From positions 1,116,001 through 1,180,000 of the forward strand of contig NZ_CP182357.1 of assembly GCF_048571275.1 (NCBI RefSeq): a DNA stretch of 64,000 nucleotides, in the 5' to 3' direction. Shown piece by piece: positions 45,586 to 54,875 of this stretch. The first letter of the stretch is position 1; the number at the start of each line of letters is the position of its first letter. A program made the position numbers and the translations under genes. This DNA is from Marinarcus sediminis. Lineage in GTDB: Bacteria > Campylobacterota > Campylobacteria > Campylobacterales > Arcobacteraceae. The notes below the pieces were generated by a model. That model did no database searches, had not been told where the DNA came from, and was given only the letters and a program-made list of their open reading frames with translations.

Positions 45586-46496
45586 TGGGTGATTAACTCA
45601 TTGGCCAATTCAAAGTTATTGGCAGTCATGAGATGAATTTTTGGGTGAAATGCTTTTAAGTCTTGGAAAAGTTTATGGTTTAACTCTAAGCCTACTTTTC
45701 GCTCTTCCTCTTCTGAAATGTTATTGGCTTTTTCTAAAGCATCAATCCAACTTTGTGGCACATGAATACCTGGCACTTGTGCCGATAAAAACAGAGCCGT
45801 TCGCAGTTTTATAATAGGAAAAATTCCAAAAATAAGTTGCGTATCTTGTTTGTGTTCGCTGACGTTTTCTTTCGCATTTTGAAAACTTTCCAGTAACATT
45901 TTGGCATTTTCAAGGTCATACAGAGGTTGGGAAATAATTCCCACAGCCCCTTCTTGAATCTTTTTATGCATTTTGTTCTCTAATGTTTTGAAATTTCTTG
46001 CATATGAGTTGGTGACGGCAAAGGGGTAAATCTCTTTGGGTTGTTTTTTAAACGGTCGCCCTGCAAAATCCATGCCATGATTAAATGAACGTATGATTTG
46101 TAACAGCATGGTTGAGTTACCTTCAAATACCCCTTTGGTGTTGGGTTGATCACTCATTTTAGCAGGATCTCCTGTCAGACATAAAAAGGTACGTATATCA
46201 AAATCATTGGCACCTAAAATATCTGATTGCAACGCAATTTTATTTCGATCTCTCATGGTTAAAGTTGTTACGACTGGTTTTTTAAACTCATTTTGAAGTT
46301 TCATTGCTGCAAAAAGTGAATTGTATTTTAATTTTGCCAATGGGCTATCCGTGGTTGAAAAACCATCAATTTTAGATGCCAAATCAAACTCTTTGATTTT
46401 TTCAATGATATTCTCCATGGTTGGTTCATGCTGAGGTGTTGTTTCAAGTGTTAAATAGTTACCGTGTTTCAGTTTGCTAATGAGTTCATCAAACAT
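45582..46496 (-). CDS. metF: Methylenetetrahydrofolate reductase family protein
   Basis: The 304-residue TIM-barrel protein of the MetF family reduces 5,10-methylene-THF to 5-methyl-THF using a flavin. Family features are YLTLETTPQHEPTMENII at the N-terminus, IRTFLCLTGDPAKM (FAD-binding loop) and VGIISQPLYDLENAK, GIFPIIK. The sequence is more divergent than E. coli MetF, so a related folate-linked role is possible. It overlaps ruvX by 4 bp. Confidence 0.85.
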   Translation of the reverse strand: MFDELISKLKHGNYLTLETTPQHEPTMENIIEKIKEFDLASKIDGFSTTDSPLAKLKYNSLFAAMKLQNEFKKPVVTTLTMRDRNKIALQSDILGANDFDIRTFLCLTGDPAKMSDQPNTKGVFEGNSTMLLQIIRSFNHGMDFAGRPFKKQPKEIYPFAVTNSYARNFKTLENKMHKKIQEGAVGIISQPLYDLENAKMLLESFQNAKENVSEHKQDTQLIFGIFPIIKLRTALFLSAQVPGIHVPQSWIDALEKANNISEEEERKVGLELNHKLFQDLKAFHPKIHLMTANNFELANELITQ

Positions 46497-46524
46497 TACA
46501 ATAGAATCCTTAATGTAATTTAGC

Positions 46525-46530
46525 TATAAT
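46525..46530 (+). promoter_or_regulatory. Candidate -10 box of serB
   Basis: TATAAT, 34 bp before the serB ATG, with an AGGAA binding site between them, in the divergent metF-serB gap. Confidence 0.5.
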
Positions 46531-46564
46531 TATACCCTTTAAATATTAAACTTAGGAATTTATA

Positions 46565-47185
46565 ATGAAATTAGCCGTGTTTGATTTTGATTCAACATTA
46601 ATGGATGGCGAAACAATTGATTTTTTAGCGCAAGAGTTAGGAATTAAAGAGAAAGTGGTCAAAATAACGCAAGAAGCGATGTCAGGACGATTGGATTTTT
46701 TTGAGAGTTTGACAACACGCGTAGGGCTTTTAAAAGGCCTAGATTATCAACGTGCTGTTGATATTTGTGCCAATCTTCCTGTAATGCCAGGTGCTTTTGA
46801 AACCGTTAAAGCGTTAAAAGAGATGGGGTATAAAGTGGTTTGTTTCTCAGGTGGATTCAGAATTGGTACGACACCATTTAAGGAAAAACTCGGACTTGAT
46901 GCTGATTTCTCTAATGTATTGCATCACAAAGAGGGGAAACTTACAGGACTTATTGGTGGAGAGATGATGTTTGGTTTTTCTAAAGGTGAAATGTTAGAAA
47001 GAATGCAAGCGGTTATGGGCATTACTGCCAAAGATACATTGGTTGTAGGTGATGGTGCCAACGACGTTTCCATGTTCCATTATGCCGATAAAAGAGTGGC
47101 ATTTTGTGCTCATGATATTTTAAAAAAAGAGGCCAATATCATTATTGATAACAAAGATTTAAGAGAAATTTTGGCACATATGTAA
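46565..47185 (+). CDS. serB: Phosphoserine phosphatase
   Basis: The 206-residue HAD-superfamily phosphatase makes serine from phosphoserine. The four motifs are DFDSTLMDGE (nucleophile Asp and acid Asp), CFSGGF (motif II), the Lys in GFSKGEML (motif III) and VGDGANDVSMF (motif IV). It lacks an ACT domain, as is usual for short SerB proteins. TATAAT and AGGAATTTATA lie upstream. Confidence 0.95.
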   Translation: MKLAVFDFDSTLMDGETIDFLAQELGIKEKVVKITQEAMSGRLDFFESLTTRVGLLKGLDYQRAVDICANLPVMPGAFETVKALKEMGYKVVCFSGGFRIGTTPFKEKLGLDADFSNVLHHKEGKLTGLIGGEMMFGFSKGEMLERMQAVMGITAKDTLVVGDGANDVSMFHYADKRVAFCAHDILKKEANIIIDNKDLREILAHM

Positions 47186-47252
47186 CCCGCTTCTAAAAAG
47201 AAAAGATATAAGAAAAAAATCCTATACATAGGGACAATTAAAAGGAATTAAG

Positions 47253-48245
47253 ATGGCTTTAAAAGAAGATATTAACTTTTCACTTTGGTGTGATTTTATA
47301 GAGAGAGATTTTTTAGAAAACCAATTTAAAAGTTTAATAAAAGATAAAATAATTCAAGGAGCAACGAGTAATCCTGCTATTTTTGAATCGGCAATTTCAA
47401 ACTCAGTTGCATATCGACAACAACTGGACATGCTTCAAGCCAACAGTGAAAAAAAGATTTATGAAGAGTTGGCCATTACTGATATTACAAGAGCTTCAGA
47501 GATTTTAGCCGATTTGCATAACAATGATGCCGATGATGGATTTATCTCTATTGAAGTCGATCCTACTTTATGTGATGATGAAGAGGGAACGATTGAAGAG
47601 GGTGAGAGATTGTATAAAACCATTGGCAATGAGAATGTCATGATTAAAGTTCCTGCAACCAAAGCTGGCTATAAAGCCATGAAAGCGTTGACTGCCCAAG
47701 GGATTAATGTCAATGCGACATTGGTTTTTTCACCTGAACAAGCCATTGAGTGTACGAAAGCGTTGGATGCAGGAATTAAAGAGAGTAAGAAAGATATTAA
47801 AGCCGTGGTTTCTGTTTTTGTCAGTCGGTTAGATCGAATGTGTGATGCAGAATTTGAGTATAAAAAATTGCCAGTGACGCAATTGGGGATTATCAATGCT
47901 ACAAAGTGTTATTATGAAGTCAATAAATTTAAAAATAAAAATATCCGAACACTTTTTGCAAGTACGGGAGTTAAATCACCTGAATTGTCGCCAAGTTATT
48001 ACGTGGATACCTTGATTTATCCAAACTCAATTAACACAGCACCACTTGCAACAATTGAAAACTGGGTCAAAGATGGTTCTAAAAAACCAACTAAAATGAT
48101 GAGTGAAGAGGAGTGTGATCTGTTTTTTGCAAAAGTTGCATCTGCAGGGGTAAATATTCAAAAAGTGTATGATGATTTATTAAATGATGGATTGGTGGCT
48201 TTTAAAGATTCATTTAAAGATTTATTGTCAAAATTGGTATCGTAA
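47253..48245 (+). CDS. tal: Transaldolase
   Basis: The 330-residue transaldolase moves the three-carbon dihydroxyacetone unit between sugar phosphates in the pentose phosphate pathway. It has the N-terminal FSLWCDFIERDFLENQF...GATSNPAIFESAI and the Schiff-base lysine in ENVMIKVPATKAGYKAM, with NVNATLVFSPEQA after it. The partner transketolase is at 11344. A good AAAAGGAATTAAG site precedes ATG. Confidence 0.95.
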   Translation: MALKEDINFSLWCDFIERDFLENQFKSLIKDKIIQGATSNPAIFESAISNSVAYRQQLDMLQANSEKKIYEELAITDITRASEILADLHNNDADDGFISIEVDPTLCDDEEGTIEEGERLYKTIGNENVMIKVPATKAGYKAMKALTAQGINVNATLVFSPEQAIECTKALDAGIKESKKDIKAVVSVFVSRLDRMCDAEFEYKKLPVTQLGIINATKCYYEVNKFKNKNIRTLFASTGVKSPELSPSYYVDTLIYPNSINTAPLATIENWVKDGSKKPTKMMSEEECDLFFAKVASAGVNIQKVYDDLLNDGLVAFKDSFKDLLSKLVS

Positions 48246-48331
48246 TTAAATCGTAACCAAGCCAACAGAATTAAGTAATAATCCGTTAGAATAGTTGCTT
48301 AAATGATTAAAATATATAAAAGGTATTAAAA

Positions 48332-49684
48332 ATGAATAATTGGAATCCAAAAAGCTGGAGAGATTTTCCAATCAAACAACAACCAACTTATACAGATTTA
48401 GAAAAATTGGCCAAAGTGGAAGCCGAACTAAAATCATATCCACCGCTTATTTTTGCAGGAGAAGCCAGAAACTTAAAGCGTAAATTGGCCGATGCCGTTG
48501 CAGGGAAAGCATTTTTACTTCAAGGGGGAGATTGCGCGGAGTCATTTGATGCATTTAATGCCAATAATATTAAAAATCTTTTTAAAGTTATGATGCAAAT
48601 GGCCGTTATTTTGACTTTTTCAGGCGGTTGTCCTGTAGTTAAAGTTGGACGAATTGCAGGACAATTTGCCAAACCAAGAAGTGATGATTTTGAAAACATT
48701 AATGGCATTGCGCTTCCTTCGTATCGTGGTGACATTGTCAATTCGGTAAACTTTGATGAGAAATCACGCGCACCAAAAGCTAAAAAATTGTTAAAAGCAT
48801 ACAATCAAAGTGCTTCAACCTTAAACCTTCTAAGAGCATTTTCAAGAGGAGGAATGGCAGATTTACACCAAGTACACTCTTGGAATTTGGATTTTATTCA
48901 AGATCATGCCTTGGGTGTAAAGTATGATGAATTGGCGAATAAAATTTCAGAGACATTGGCATTTATGAAAGCGTGTGGAATCACCTCTGAAAATACTGCT
49001 CAACTCAAAGAGACTACACTTTATACCTCACATGAAGCATTGTTACTGAACTATGAAGAAGCATTAACAAGACAAGACTCTTTGACAGGAGATTGGTATG
49101 ACTGTTCTGCCCATATGTTATGGATTGGGGACAGAACAAGAGAACTTAATGGTGCACATGTTGAGTACTTTAAAGGGATTAAAAACCCAATTGGTTGTAA
49201 AGTAGGCCCTTCTATGAAAGAGGATGAACTCTTAAAACTCATTGATACTTTAAACCCAGAAAATGAAGCGGGAAGATTAAACTTAATTGTACGAATGGGG
49301 GCAAATAAAGTGGGAGATATTTTCCCAAATCTTTTACGTAAAGTCAAAGCTGAAGGAAAAAATATATTGTGGTCGTGTGATCCAATGCATGGAAATACCA
49401 TCAAAACAGACAACGGCTATAAAACAAGAGATTTTGAATCAATTTTAGATGAAGTGAAACAATTTTTCCAAATTCACAATGCCGAAGGTACTGTTGCAGG
49501 TGGAATTCATCTTGAAATGACGGGACAAAATGTAACTGAGTGTACAGGAAGTGCAAGTTCTGCTATTACGCAAGAAGGGCTTGCCAGCAGATACCATACT
49601 CAATGTGACCCAAGATTAAATGCCGACCAAGCGTTAGAGTTATCGTTTATGATTGCTGAAACGTTAAAAGAAGCCAGAAAATAA
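48332..49684 (+). CDS. Class II (plant-like) DAHP synthase
   Basis: The 450-residue enzyme condenses phosphoenolpyruvate and erythrose-4-phosphate in the first step of the shikimate pathway. The class II signature is strong: WNPKSWRDFPIKQQPTY at the N-terminus, LLQGGDCAESF, VKVGRIAGQFAKPRSD, HMLWIGDRTRELNGAHVEYFKGI and CDPMHGNTIKT. Class II proteins are the type found in Helicobacter and Campylobacter. A terminator follows immediately. Confidence 0.95.
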   Translation: MNNWNPKSWRDFPIKQQPTYTDLEKLAKVEAELKSYPPLIFAGEARNLKRKLADAVAGKAFLLQGGDCAESFDAFNANNIKNLFKVMMQMAVILTFSGGCPVVKVGRIAGQFAKPRSDDFENINGIALPSYRGDIVNSVNFDEKSRAPKAKKLLKAYNQSASTLNLLRAFSRGGMADLHQVHSWNLDFIQDHALGVKYDELANKISETLAFMKACGITSENTAQLKETTLYTSHEALLLNYEEALTRQDSLTGDWYDCSAHMLWIGDRTRELNGAHVEYFKGIKNPIGCKVGPSMKEDELLKLIDTLNPENEAGRLNLIVRMGANKVGDIFPNLLRKVKAEGKNILWSCDPMHGNTIKTDNGYKTRDFESILDEVKQFFQIHNAEGTVAGGIHLEMTGQNVTECTGSASSAITQEGLASRYHTQCDPRLNADQALELSFMIAETLKEARK

Positions 49685-49692
49685 GAGTTAAA

Positions 49693-49726
49693 AAAAGGAA
49701 GAGAGTTCTTTTACTCTCTTCCTTTT
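49693..49726. terminator. Strong terminator after DAHP synthase
   Basis: AAAAGGAAGAGAG and its complement form a perfect 13-bp stem with an 8-base loop, between the convergent DAHP synthase and Spx/ArsC-like genes. Arms end in A- and T-tracts, so it can work in both directions. Confidence 0.85.
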
Positions 49727-49745
49727 AAGCTTCTTACTCAAGATG

Positions 49746-50087
49746 TTATAAAAAAGTTTTTTTATAAAGTGCTTCATCAAAAGCAACAATGAGTTTATCG
49801 TCAAACTCAATAACAGGTCGTTTAAATAACATCGGCTCTTTACATAACCATTCAAACTTTCCATCTTCATCTAAGTTTAACTCTTTGAGTTGAAGGGTTT
49901 TATATTTAGTACCTTTTGAATTAAAAAGCACATTGATATCAGATTTTTCAACCCAAGATTTTACCACCTCAGAAGAGGGTGTCTCTTTTTTAAAATCAAA
50001 AAAATTCACATCTATATTATGGTCTTTAAAAAATTTTAGCGCTTTTTGAACACTGCCGCATGTTTTGATTCCATAAACTGTTATCAT
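49746..50087 (-). CDS. ArsC/Spx-like (YffB-type) thiol protein
   Basis: The 113-residue thioredoxin-fold protein of the ArsC/Spx superfamily has the YffB-type N-terminus VYGIKTCGSVQKALKFFKDHNI with a single active-site Cys10 (CGSV, no CxxC). The arsenate-reductase Arg triad is not obvious. YffB proteins are usually glutathione-linked or of unknown role, so it is not an obvious part of the arsenic system. It lies 9 bp after gatC. Confidence 0.7.
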   Translation of the reverse strand: MITVYGIKTCGSVQKALKFFKDHNIDVNFFDFKKETPSSEVVKSWVEKSDINVLFNSKGTKYKTLQLKELNLDEDGKFEWLCKEPMLFKRPVIEFDDKLIVAFDEALYKKTFL

Positions 50088-50096
50088 AATAAAGCC

Positions 50097-50387
50097 TTAC
50101 TCGATAATTTTTGGAACGATGAAAAAGCCATCTTCACTTTTTGGCGCATGGTTAACAATATGGCTTGAGACATCTAAATCTTGAATGGCAACATCTTCTC
50201 TTAAAGGTGTTCCCCCTTCAACGGTCGTAAATGTTGCTTCAATGTGGCTGACATCAATTTCATTGAGATTTTCTACGAAGTTAATAATATCTCCCAGTTC
50301 ACTTTTTAGACTCTCTTTTTTAGAATCATCTATGTGTAAACTGGAGAGTTTTGCTAATTTATCAATTGTTTTATCATCTATTGTCAT
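50097..50387 (-). CDS. gatC: Aspartyl/glutamyl-tRNA amidotransferase subunit C
   Basis: The 96-residue GatC stabilises the GatAB complex, which converts Glu-tRNA(Gln) and Asp-tRNA(Asn) to the amidated forms. It matches the family in the N-terminal IDKLAKLSSLHI and in EATFTTVEGGTPLREDVA and the C-terminal FFIVPKIIE. gatA/gatB are not in the window. Confidence 0.92.
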   Translation of the reverse strand: MTIDDKTIDKLAKLSSLHIDDSKKESLKSELGDIINFVENLNEIDVSHIEATFTTVEGGTPLREDVAIQDLDVSSHIVNHAPKSEDGFFIVPKIIE

Positions 50388-50448
50388 TTTTTTCCTTTAT
50401 ACGTTTCGTATAATTATTGAGATTCGATTATATCAAAAGTGAGTTTCG

Positions 50449-51579
50449 TTAATCTTTAACCACACTTCGTTTGGCATAGAACTCTTTTTTAAATTCTGGC
50501 CATCTTTGCTCCAAAATAGCAGCACGCGCCTCTTTCATCAGATTTAAATAGTAGTAAATATTGTGAATTGAACCCAATCTGAAATAGGTGATTTCTCCTG
50601 CTCGAAAGAGATGATTTAAGTAGGCTTTGGTGAAATTTTGGCACGTATAACATCCACACGCTTCATCTATGGGTGTCTCATCTTCCTTGAAGTGGGCATT
50701 TTTAATATTGACTCGTCCAAAGGTGGTAAAAAGTGTTCCATTTCGGGCATTTCTTGTGGGCATAACACAATCAAACATATCCACACCTCGGTCAATATTT
50801 TCAATCAAATCTTCAGGTGTTCCCACCCCCATAAGGTATCGCGGTTTATCTTGAGGCATAAATTGTGTTGTCCACTCAACGGTGTCATACATATCATGAT
50901 TGGTCTCTCCTACACTCAATCCTCCAATGGCAAAACCATCGTAATCGGTAAGAGCACAAAGCTGCTCGGCACTGAGTTTTCTGAACTCTTTGTCGGTTCC
51001 TCCTTGAATGATGGCAAAAATGTTTTGATTGACTCCTATGCCTTTTTCTTGTTGGCTTTTGTGATACGTAATTGCCTCTTTTGCCCAAGCTGTCGTTCTT
51101 TCGATGGAGAGTTTAATTCGCTCTTTCGTATTTGGTAAGGCAACTAAATCATCTAAAATCATCATAATATCACTGCCTAAGTCATATTGCGTATCCAAAA
51201 CACTTTGTGGAGTAAAGTAGTGTTTGCTTCCATCAATGTGTGATTTAAACATGATGCCGTTTTCATCTGGTTTTGAGTTATCACTCAATGAAAATGCTTG
51301 GAATCCACCTGAGTCTGTTAAAAATGAGTTGGGAAATTTTGAAAAGCCATGCAGACCTCCAAATTTTTTCACTGTTTTGCTTCCTGGGCGTAAATAGAGG
51401 TGATAGGTGTTTCCTAAAATGATTTGAGCGCCAAGGCTGAGCATATCATTGGCATCAAGCGCTTTGACCGTTCCTTGAGTTCCTACGGGCATAAAAACAG
51501 GGGTTTGTATGGTACTGTGTGCAGTAACAATGGTACATGCTCTGGCTTTGTTTTGTGTTGCATCGATTTTGAATTGCAT
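50449..51579 (-). CDS. tgt: tRNA-guanine transglycosylase
   Basis: The 376-residue TIM-barrel enzyme exchanges G34 of GUN-anticodon tRNAs for the queuine precursor. Motifs include LTDSGGFQAFSLS (substrate and catalytic Asp), IIQGGTDKEFRKLSAEQL, GVGTPEDLIENIDRGVDMFDCVMPTRNARNG and the zinc site CGCYTCQNF...H (Cys-X-Cys-X2-Cys with later His). Confidence 0.96.
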   Translation of the reverse strand: MQFKIDATQNKARACTIVTAHSTIQTPVFMPVGTQGTVKALDANDMLSLGAQIILGNTYHLYLRPGSKTVKKFGGLHGFSKFPNSFLTDSGGFQAFSLSDNSKPDENGIMFKSHIDGSKHYFTPQSVLDTQYDLGSDIMMILDDLVALPNTKERIKLSIERTTAWAKEAITYHKSQQEKGIGVNQNIFAIIQGGTDKEFRKLSAEQLCALTDYDGFAIGGLSVGETNHDMYDTVEWTTQFMPQDKPRYLMGVGTPEDLIENIDRGVDMFDCVMPTRNARNGTLFTTFGRVNIKNAHFKEDETPIDEACGCYTCQNFTKAYLNHLFRAGEITYFRLGSIHNIYYYLNLMKEARAAILEQRWPEFKKEFYAKRSVVKD

Positions 51580-51706
51580 TGAAAAAAATATCCTTTGATT
51601 AACTAAAATGCAATTGTATCAAAAAGTTCATGTGTAATAAATTTAGTCGTTAAGACTATATTTTTAAAATATAGATTCTTTTCAAAGAGTTATCATCTTA
51701 TTTGGC

Positions 51707-51712
51707 TATAAT
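51707..51712 (+). promoter_or_regulatory. -10 box giving a leaderless or near-leaderless message
   Basis: TATAAT ends 7 bp before the ATG at 51720 and no Shine-Dalgarno-like sequence lies between them. A transcript starting the usual 6-8 bases after the box would begin at or within a base or two of the start codon. Confidence 0.5.
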
Positions 51713-51719
51713 ATCCGTC

Positions 51720-53144
51720 ATGAAAAAAATATTAGTTATATTAGATGGCATTGTTGCTAAGAAATTATTACATAGAATTGTTGAAGCCAATACAGGAGAA
51801 AATTACTACGATGTAATATACATCAATGATTTAATTATGCCTGCAAAAAAACCTTCCAATTTTACCTTTTACAAGTTTGATCCCACCTCTTTTTCAAAGT
51901 TAGGTATGGTCTTAGATAAAAATGTACACACCGAAGCATTGATTGCGTTAAATTCAAAAGATGAAATGCTGAATGTCATTGATAATATCAAACGAAAAAA
52001 AGCCAATATGCAGATGAATATATTGGATTATTGGGGCATTGAACTTAAAGACCCTAAAGTCAATATTTATAAAGGCATAGATGTTTTAGCCAATGGTATG
52101 ATTGAAAGATTACCTAATATTCCGGTTGTTGCACAAAATATTGGATTGCGACAGGGTGAAATTATGGAGATAAGAATTCCTTTTGGAAGCTCTTATGCTT
52201 ATAGATACATAGGATCAATTGAACAAGTTGAGTGGAAAATTTTTGGACTTTATCGCAATGACCGATTGATCAGTGTAAAACCTTCATTGATTTTAAAACC
52301 CAATGATGTGATTTTAATTATTGGGAAACCCAAAGTTCTCATGCAAGTCTATAATGCTATTTCAAAAAATGAGGGACAATTCCCTATGCCATTTGGGCAC
52401 AACATTTATCTCTATTTGGATCTGTATTTACAAAAAGAGTCAGAAGTCATTAAGGCCGTTAAAGAGGCAAAGTTTTTGCACGAAAGATTAAAAAACAGAT
52501 CATTAATCGTAAAAGTTACGCGACCAACGAATGCTTTGATTATGAATGAAATTAAAGAAGAACTCATGGGAGATGGCAGTATCATTTTAGATATAGATTA
52601 TCAAAATGTAGGGTTTAAAAAAATCATCACAACCGATATTAAGCGGCATGACGTAGGGGTGTTTATGCTCTCTTATGAACTGTTCTCCAATAAAAAAGAG
52701 TTAAAAGATTTAATCAATTTACGAATTCCTATTTTAAAACTGGGATTGGATAAAATTGAGACCATTAAAGAGACCGTTGTTCTTTTAGATGATAAAAAAT
52801 CGTATGAACAAATTTCGCCTTTAGTGTTCGATATTTCTGCTCAGTTAAAAACAAAAACAAAGATTTTTAACCTTGATCCCATCGGGGATGATAACAACAG
52901 TGATATTTTAAACCACTTTGAAAACTTGGCTAAAATCTTTAATCAAAAAATTGAAATCATCAATGATGAGAAAAACCCCATCCGTGTCTTAAAAGAGCAA
53001 CGCAATGTGTTACAAATCATGCCTTTGAAACAAGCCATGTTTAAAAACAGATATTTTTATGAATTTTTCTATACCAACTCTGATTTGGTTGCTTTTGATT
53101 TAACACGCTTCAACCAACTGCTTATACCTATTGTTGAAGAATAA
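51720..53144 (+). CDS. COG3400-family protein with TrkA-C-like region
   Basis: A conserved Campylobacterota protein of about 474 residues: an N-terminal Rossmann-like TrkA-N domain (KKILVILDGIVAKKLLHRIVEANTG) and a RCK_C/TrkA-C-like segment with IMEIRIPFGSSYAYRYIGS and KPNDVILIIGKP. A second Rossmann-like half completes it. RCK/TrkA parts usually regulate potassium channels or transporters, but no ion gate is fused, so the partner is unknown. The ATG at 51720 is preferred: an upstream TTG at 51702 lies inside the TATAAT promoter region. Confidence 0.75.
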   Translation: MKKILVILDGIVAKKLLHRIVEANTGENYYDVIYINDLIMPAKKPSNFTFYKFDPTSFSKLGMVLDKNVHTEALIALNSKDEMLNVIDNIKRKKANMQMNILDYWGIELKDPKVNIYKGIDVLANGMIERLPNIPVVAQNIGLRQGEIMEIRIPFGSSYAYRYIGSIEQVEWKIFGLYRNDRLISVKPSLILKPNDVILIIGKPKVLMQVYNAISKNEGQFPMPFGHNIYLYLDLYLQKESEVIKAVKEAKFLHERLKNRSLIVKVTRPTNALIMNEIKEELMGDGSIILDIDYQNVGFKKIITTDIKRHDVGVFMLSYELFSNKKELKDLINLRIPILKLGLDKIETIKETVVLLDDKKSYEQISPLVFDISAQLKTKTKIFNLDPIGDDNNSDILNHFENLAKIFNQKIEIINDEKNPIRVLKEQRNVLQIMPLKQAMFKNRYFYEFFYTNSDLVAFDLTRFNQLLIPIVEE

Positions 53145-53171
53145 AATATTTATACCCTATAAAGGAAACAG

Positions 53172-54302
53172 ATGAATTTTGAAACGTATCCGTTTGAAAA
53201 ATTGAATGAATTGTTGGAGAATATTGTTCCCAACAATCAATATACATTGAGTTCACTTACCATTGGAGAACCGCAATTTAACACACCTTTGTTTATACAA
53301 AAAAGTTTACAAGAGAGCAGTTCGTTATTAAACAAATATCCAAAAACAATTGGTGAAGAGTATTTAAAAGAGTCTATGCTCAATTTTGTTACAACACGAT
53401 TTGGCGTTCAATTGAACAAAGAGCAACTCATTCCTACGTTTGGTACAAGAGAAGTGCTTTTTAACTTTCCCCAATTTTATCTCTTTGATACAAAAAATCC
53501 TGTTATGGCATTTACCAACCCTTTTTATCAAATTTATGAAGGGGCAGCCATTGCGAGCCGAGCAGAGATTATTCATATTAATTTAACCAAAGAGAACAAT
53601 TTTCAACCCATTTTAAGTGATGAAGAGTTGAAAAAATGTGATTTAGTGATTTTAAACTATCCCAATAATCCAACGTCGGCAAATATTGGTTTAGATGATT
53701 TGGTGTTGTGGGTGAAAAAAGCGTTAGAGTTTGATTTTGTATTGATCAACGATGAGTGTTACAGTGAAATCTATTTTGATGAAAATAAAAAACCACACTC
53801 ACTTTTAGAAGCCTCTATAAAAGCCGGCAACAGTGAGTTTAAAAATGTATTGGTCATGAACTCTATTTCAAAACGAAGCAGTGCCCCAGGATTGAGAAGT
53901 GGCTTTATTGCAGGTGATGCAAAAATCTTAGAAGAGTATTTAAAATACAGAACCTATGTGGGGTGTGCCTCTCCTGTGCCATTACAACGAGCCAGTGCAG
54001 ATGCGTGGAACGATGAAGCTCATGTAAAAGAGTTCAGAAAAACCTATAAAAAGAATTTTGAAATAGCCAAAGAGCTTTTGGGGGTAGAAATTCCCGATGC
54101 TACTTTTTATATTTGGCTTGAAGTTGAAGATGAGTTGGCTTTTACAAAAGCGTTATACCAAGAAAAAAATATCAAAGTTTTGCCAGGAAGTTTTTTAGGA
54201 CGAAATGGAATGGGAAGAGGGTATGTCCGAATTGCATTGGTTGAAAATGAAGAAAAAACAAGAGAAGTATTAACACGATTGAAGGATTTTATTCATGGAT
54301 AA
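53172..54302 (+). CDS. PLP-dependent aminotransferase, DapC-like
   Basis: The 376-residue class I/II aminotransferase has the PLP-binding NYPNNPTSANIG, a Lys-containing NSISKRSSAPGLRSGF (the Schiff-base lysine) and the C-terminal GRGYVRIALVENEEKTREVL. The closest context in Campylobacterota is succinyldiaminopimelate aminotransferase (lysine/peptidoglycan synthesis), which fits murC downstream; the substrate is inferred. It overlaps the next gene by 8 bp. Confidence 0.85.
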   Translation: MNFETYPFEKLNELLENIVPNNQYTLSSLTIGEPQFNTPLFIQKSLQESSSLLNKYPKTIGEEYLKESMLNFVTTRFGVQLNKEQLIPTFGTREVLFNFPQFYLFDTKNPVMAFTNPFYQIYEGAAIASRAEIIHINLTKENNFQPILSDEELKKCDLVILNYPNNPTSANIGLDDLVLWVKKALEFDFVLINDECYSEIYFDENKKPHSLLEASIKAGNSEFKNVLVMNSISKRSSAPGLRSGFIAGDAKILEEYLKYRTYVGCASPVPLQRASADAWNDEAHVKEFRKTYKKNFEIAKELLGVEIPDATFYIWLEVEDELAFTKALYQEKNIKVLPGSFLGRNGMGRGYVRIALVENEEKTREVLTRLKDFIHG

Positions 54303-54873
54303 AGCTGAATTACACGAAGCTCGAACCAACCCAGAATTTTTAAACTATTTAGAACAAACACGAGTTGATGCGATCAAAAGTGAGAATATTTCAGCACTGT
54401 ATGAAGTTCTTGATTCCATGCTAATATTGGATTTAGATGAAGAGAAAATCAACAATGTTTATGAGAATATTTTAAAAATATCGTTTGAACGCATTGAAAC
54501 CATTGTGAATGGTGGGAAAAAACTGAAACTGGAAAAAGATGAGCTTTTATATATTCGGTCATTCTATGAACATGCCATTGAAAAATGGAGTTATAATGAT
54601 TTTTCAGGTGCAAAAGAGTTCTTTTTTCTTTTAAGCAATATTGTTGAAGATGAACATCTCGTTGGGGCAATCAATGTACATCTGGTTGCTTGTTCAAAAG
54701 AGATGGACATGGAGAGCTTTTATGAAAACAGTGTAGATGTTAATGTGATGGATTTAGAAGAGAGATATGGCTATTTTATCGTGAATTTTACGTTTGATAT
54801 TCAAACATTTTTAGCGCAAAATGATGCGATATTAAAGCGTGAATTTGAAAATTTAAAACACTTATTGGATTAA
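54295..54873 (+). CDS. Conserved hypothetical protein between aminotransferase and murC
   Basis: The 192-residue, acidic, helical protein has no signal peptide, membrane helix or recognised motif. Its N-terminus is MDKAELHEARTNPEFLNYLEQTRVDAIKSENISALYEVLDSML. It overlaps the aminotransferase by 8 bp and lies 2 bp before murC, so the three are translated as one operon. Function unknown; the position suggests a link with cell-wall precursor supply. Confidence 0.75.
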   Translation: MDKAELHEARTNPEFLNYLEQTRVDAIKSENISALYEVLDSMLILDLDEEKINNVYENILKISFERIETIVNGGKKLKLEKDELLYIRSFYEHAIEKWSYNDFSGAKEFFFLLSNIVEDEHLVGAINVHLVACSKEMDMESFYENSVDVNVMDLEERYGYFIVNFTFDIQTFLAQNDAILKREFENLKHLLD

Positions 54874-54875
54874 TA

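Noticed and set aside
49746..50087. Second arsenate reductase
   Set aside because: Only one cysteine and no Arg triad; it matches the YffB/Spx-like type and sits with gatC, away from the ars operon.
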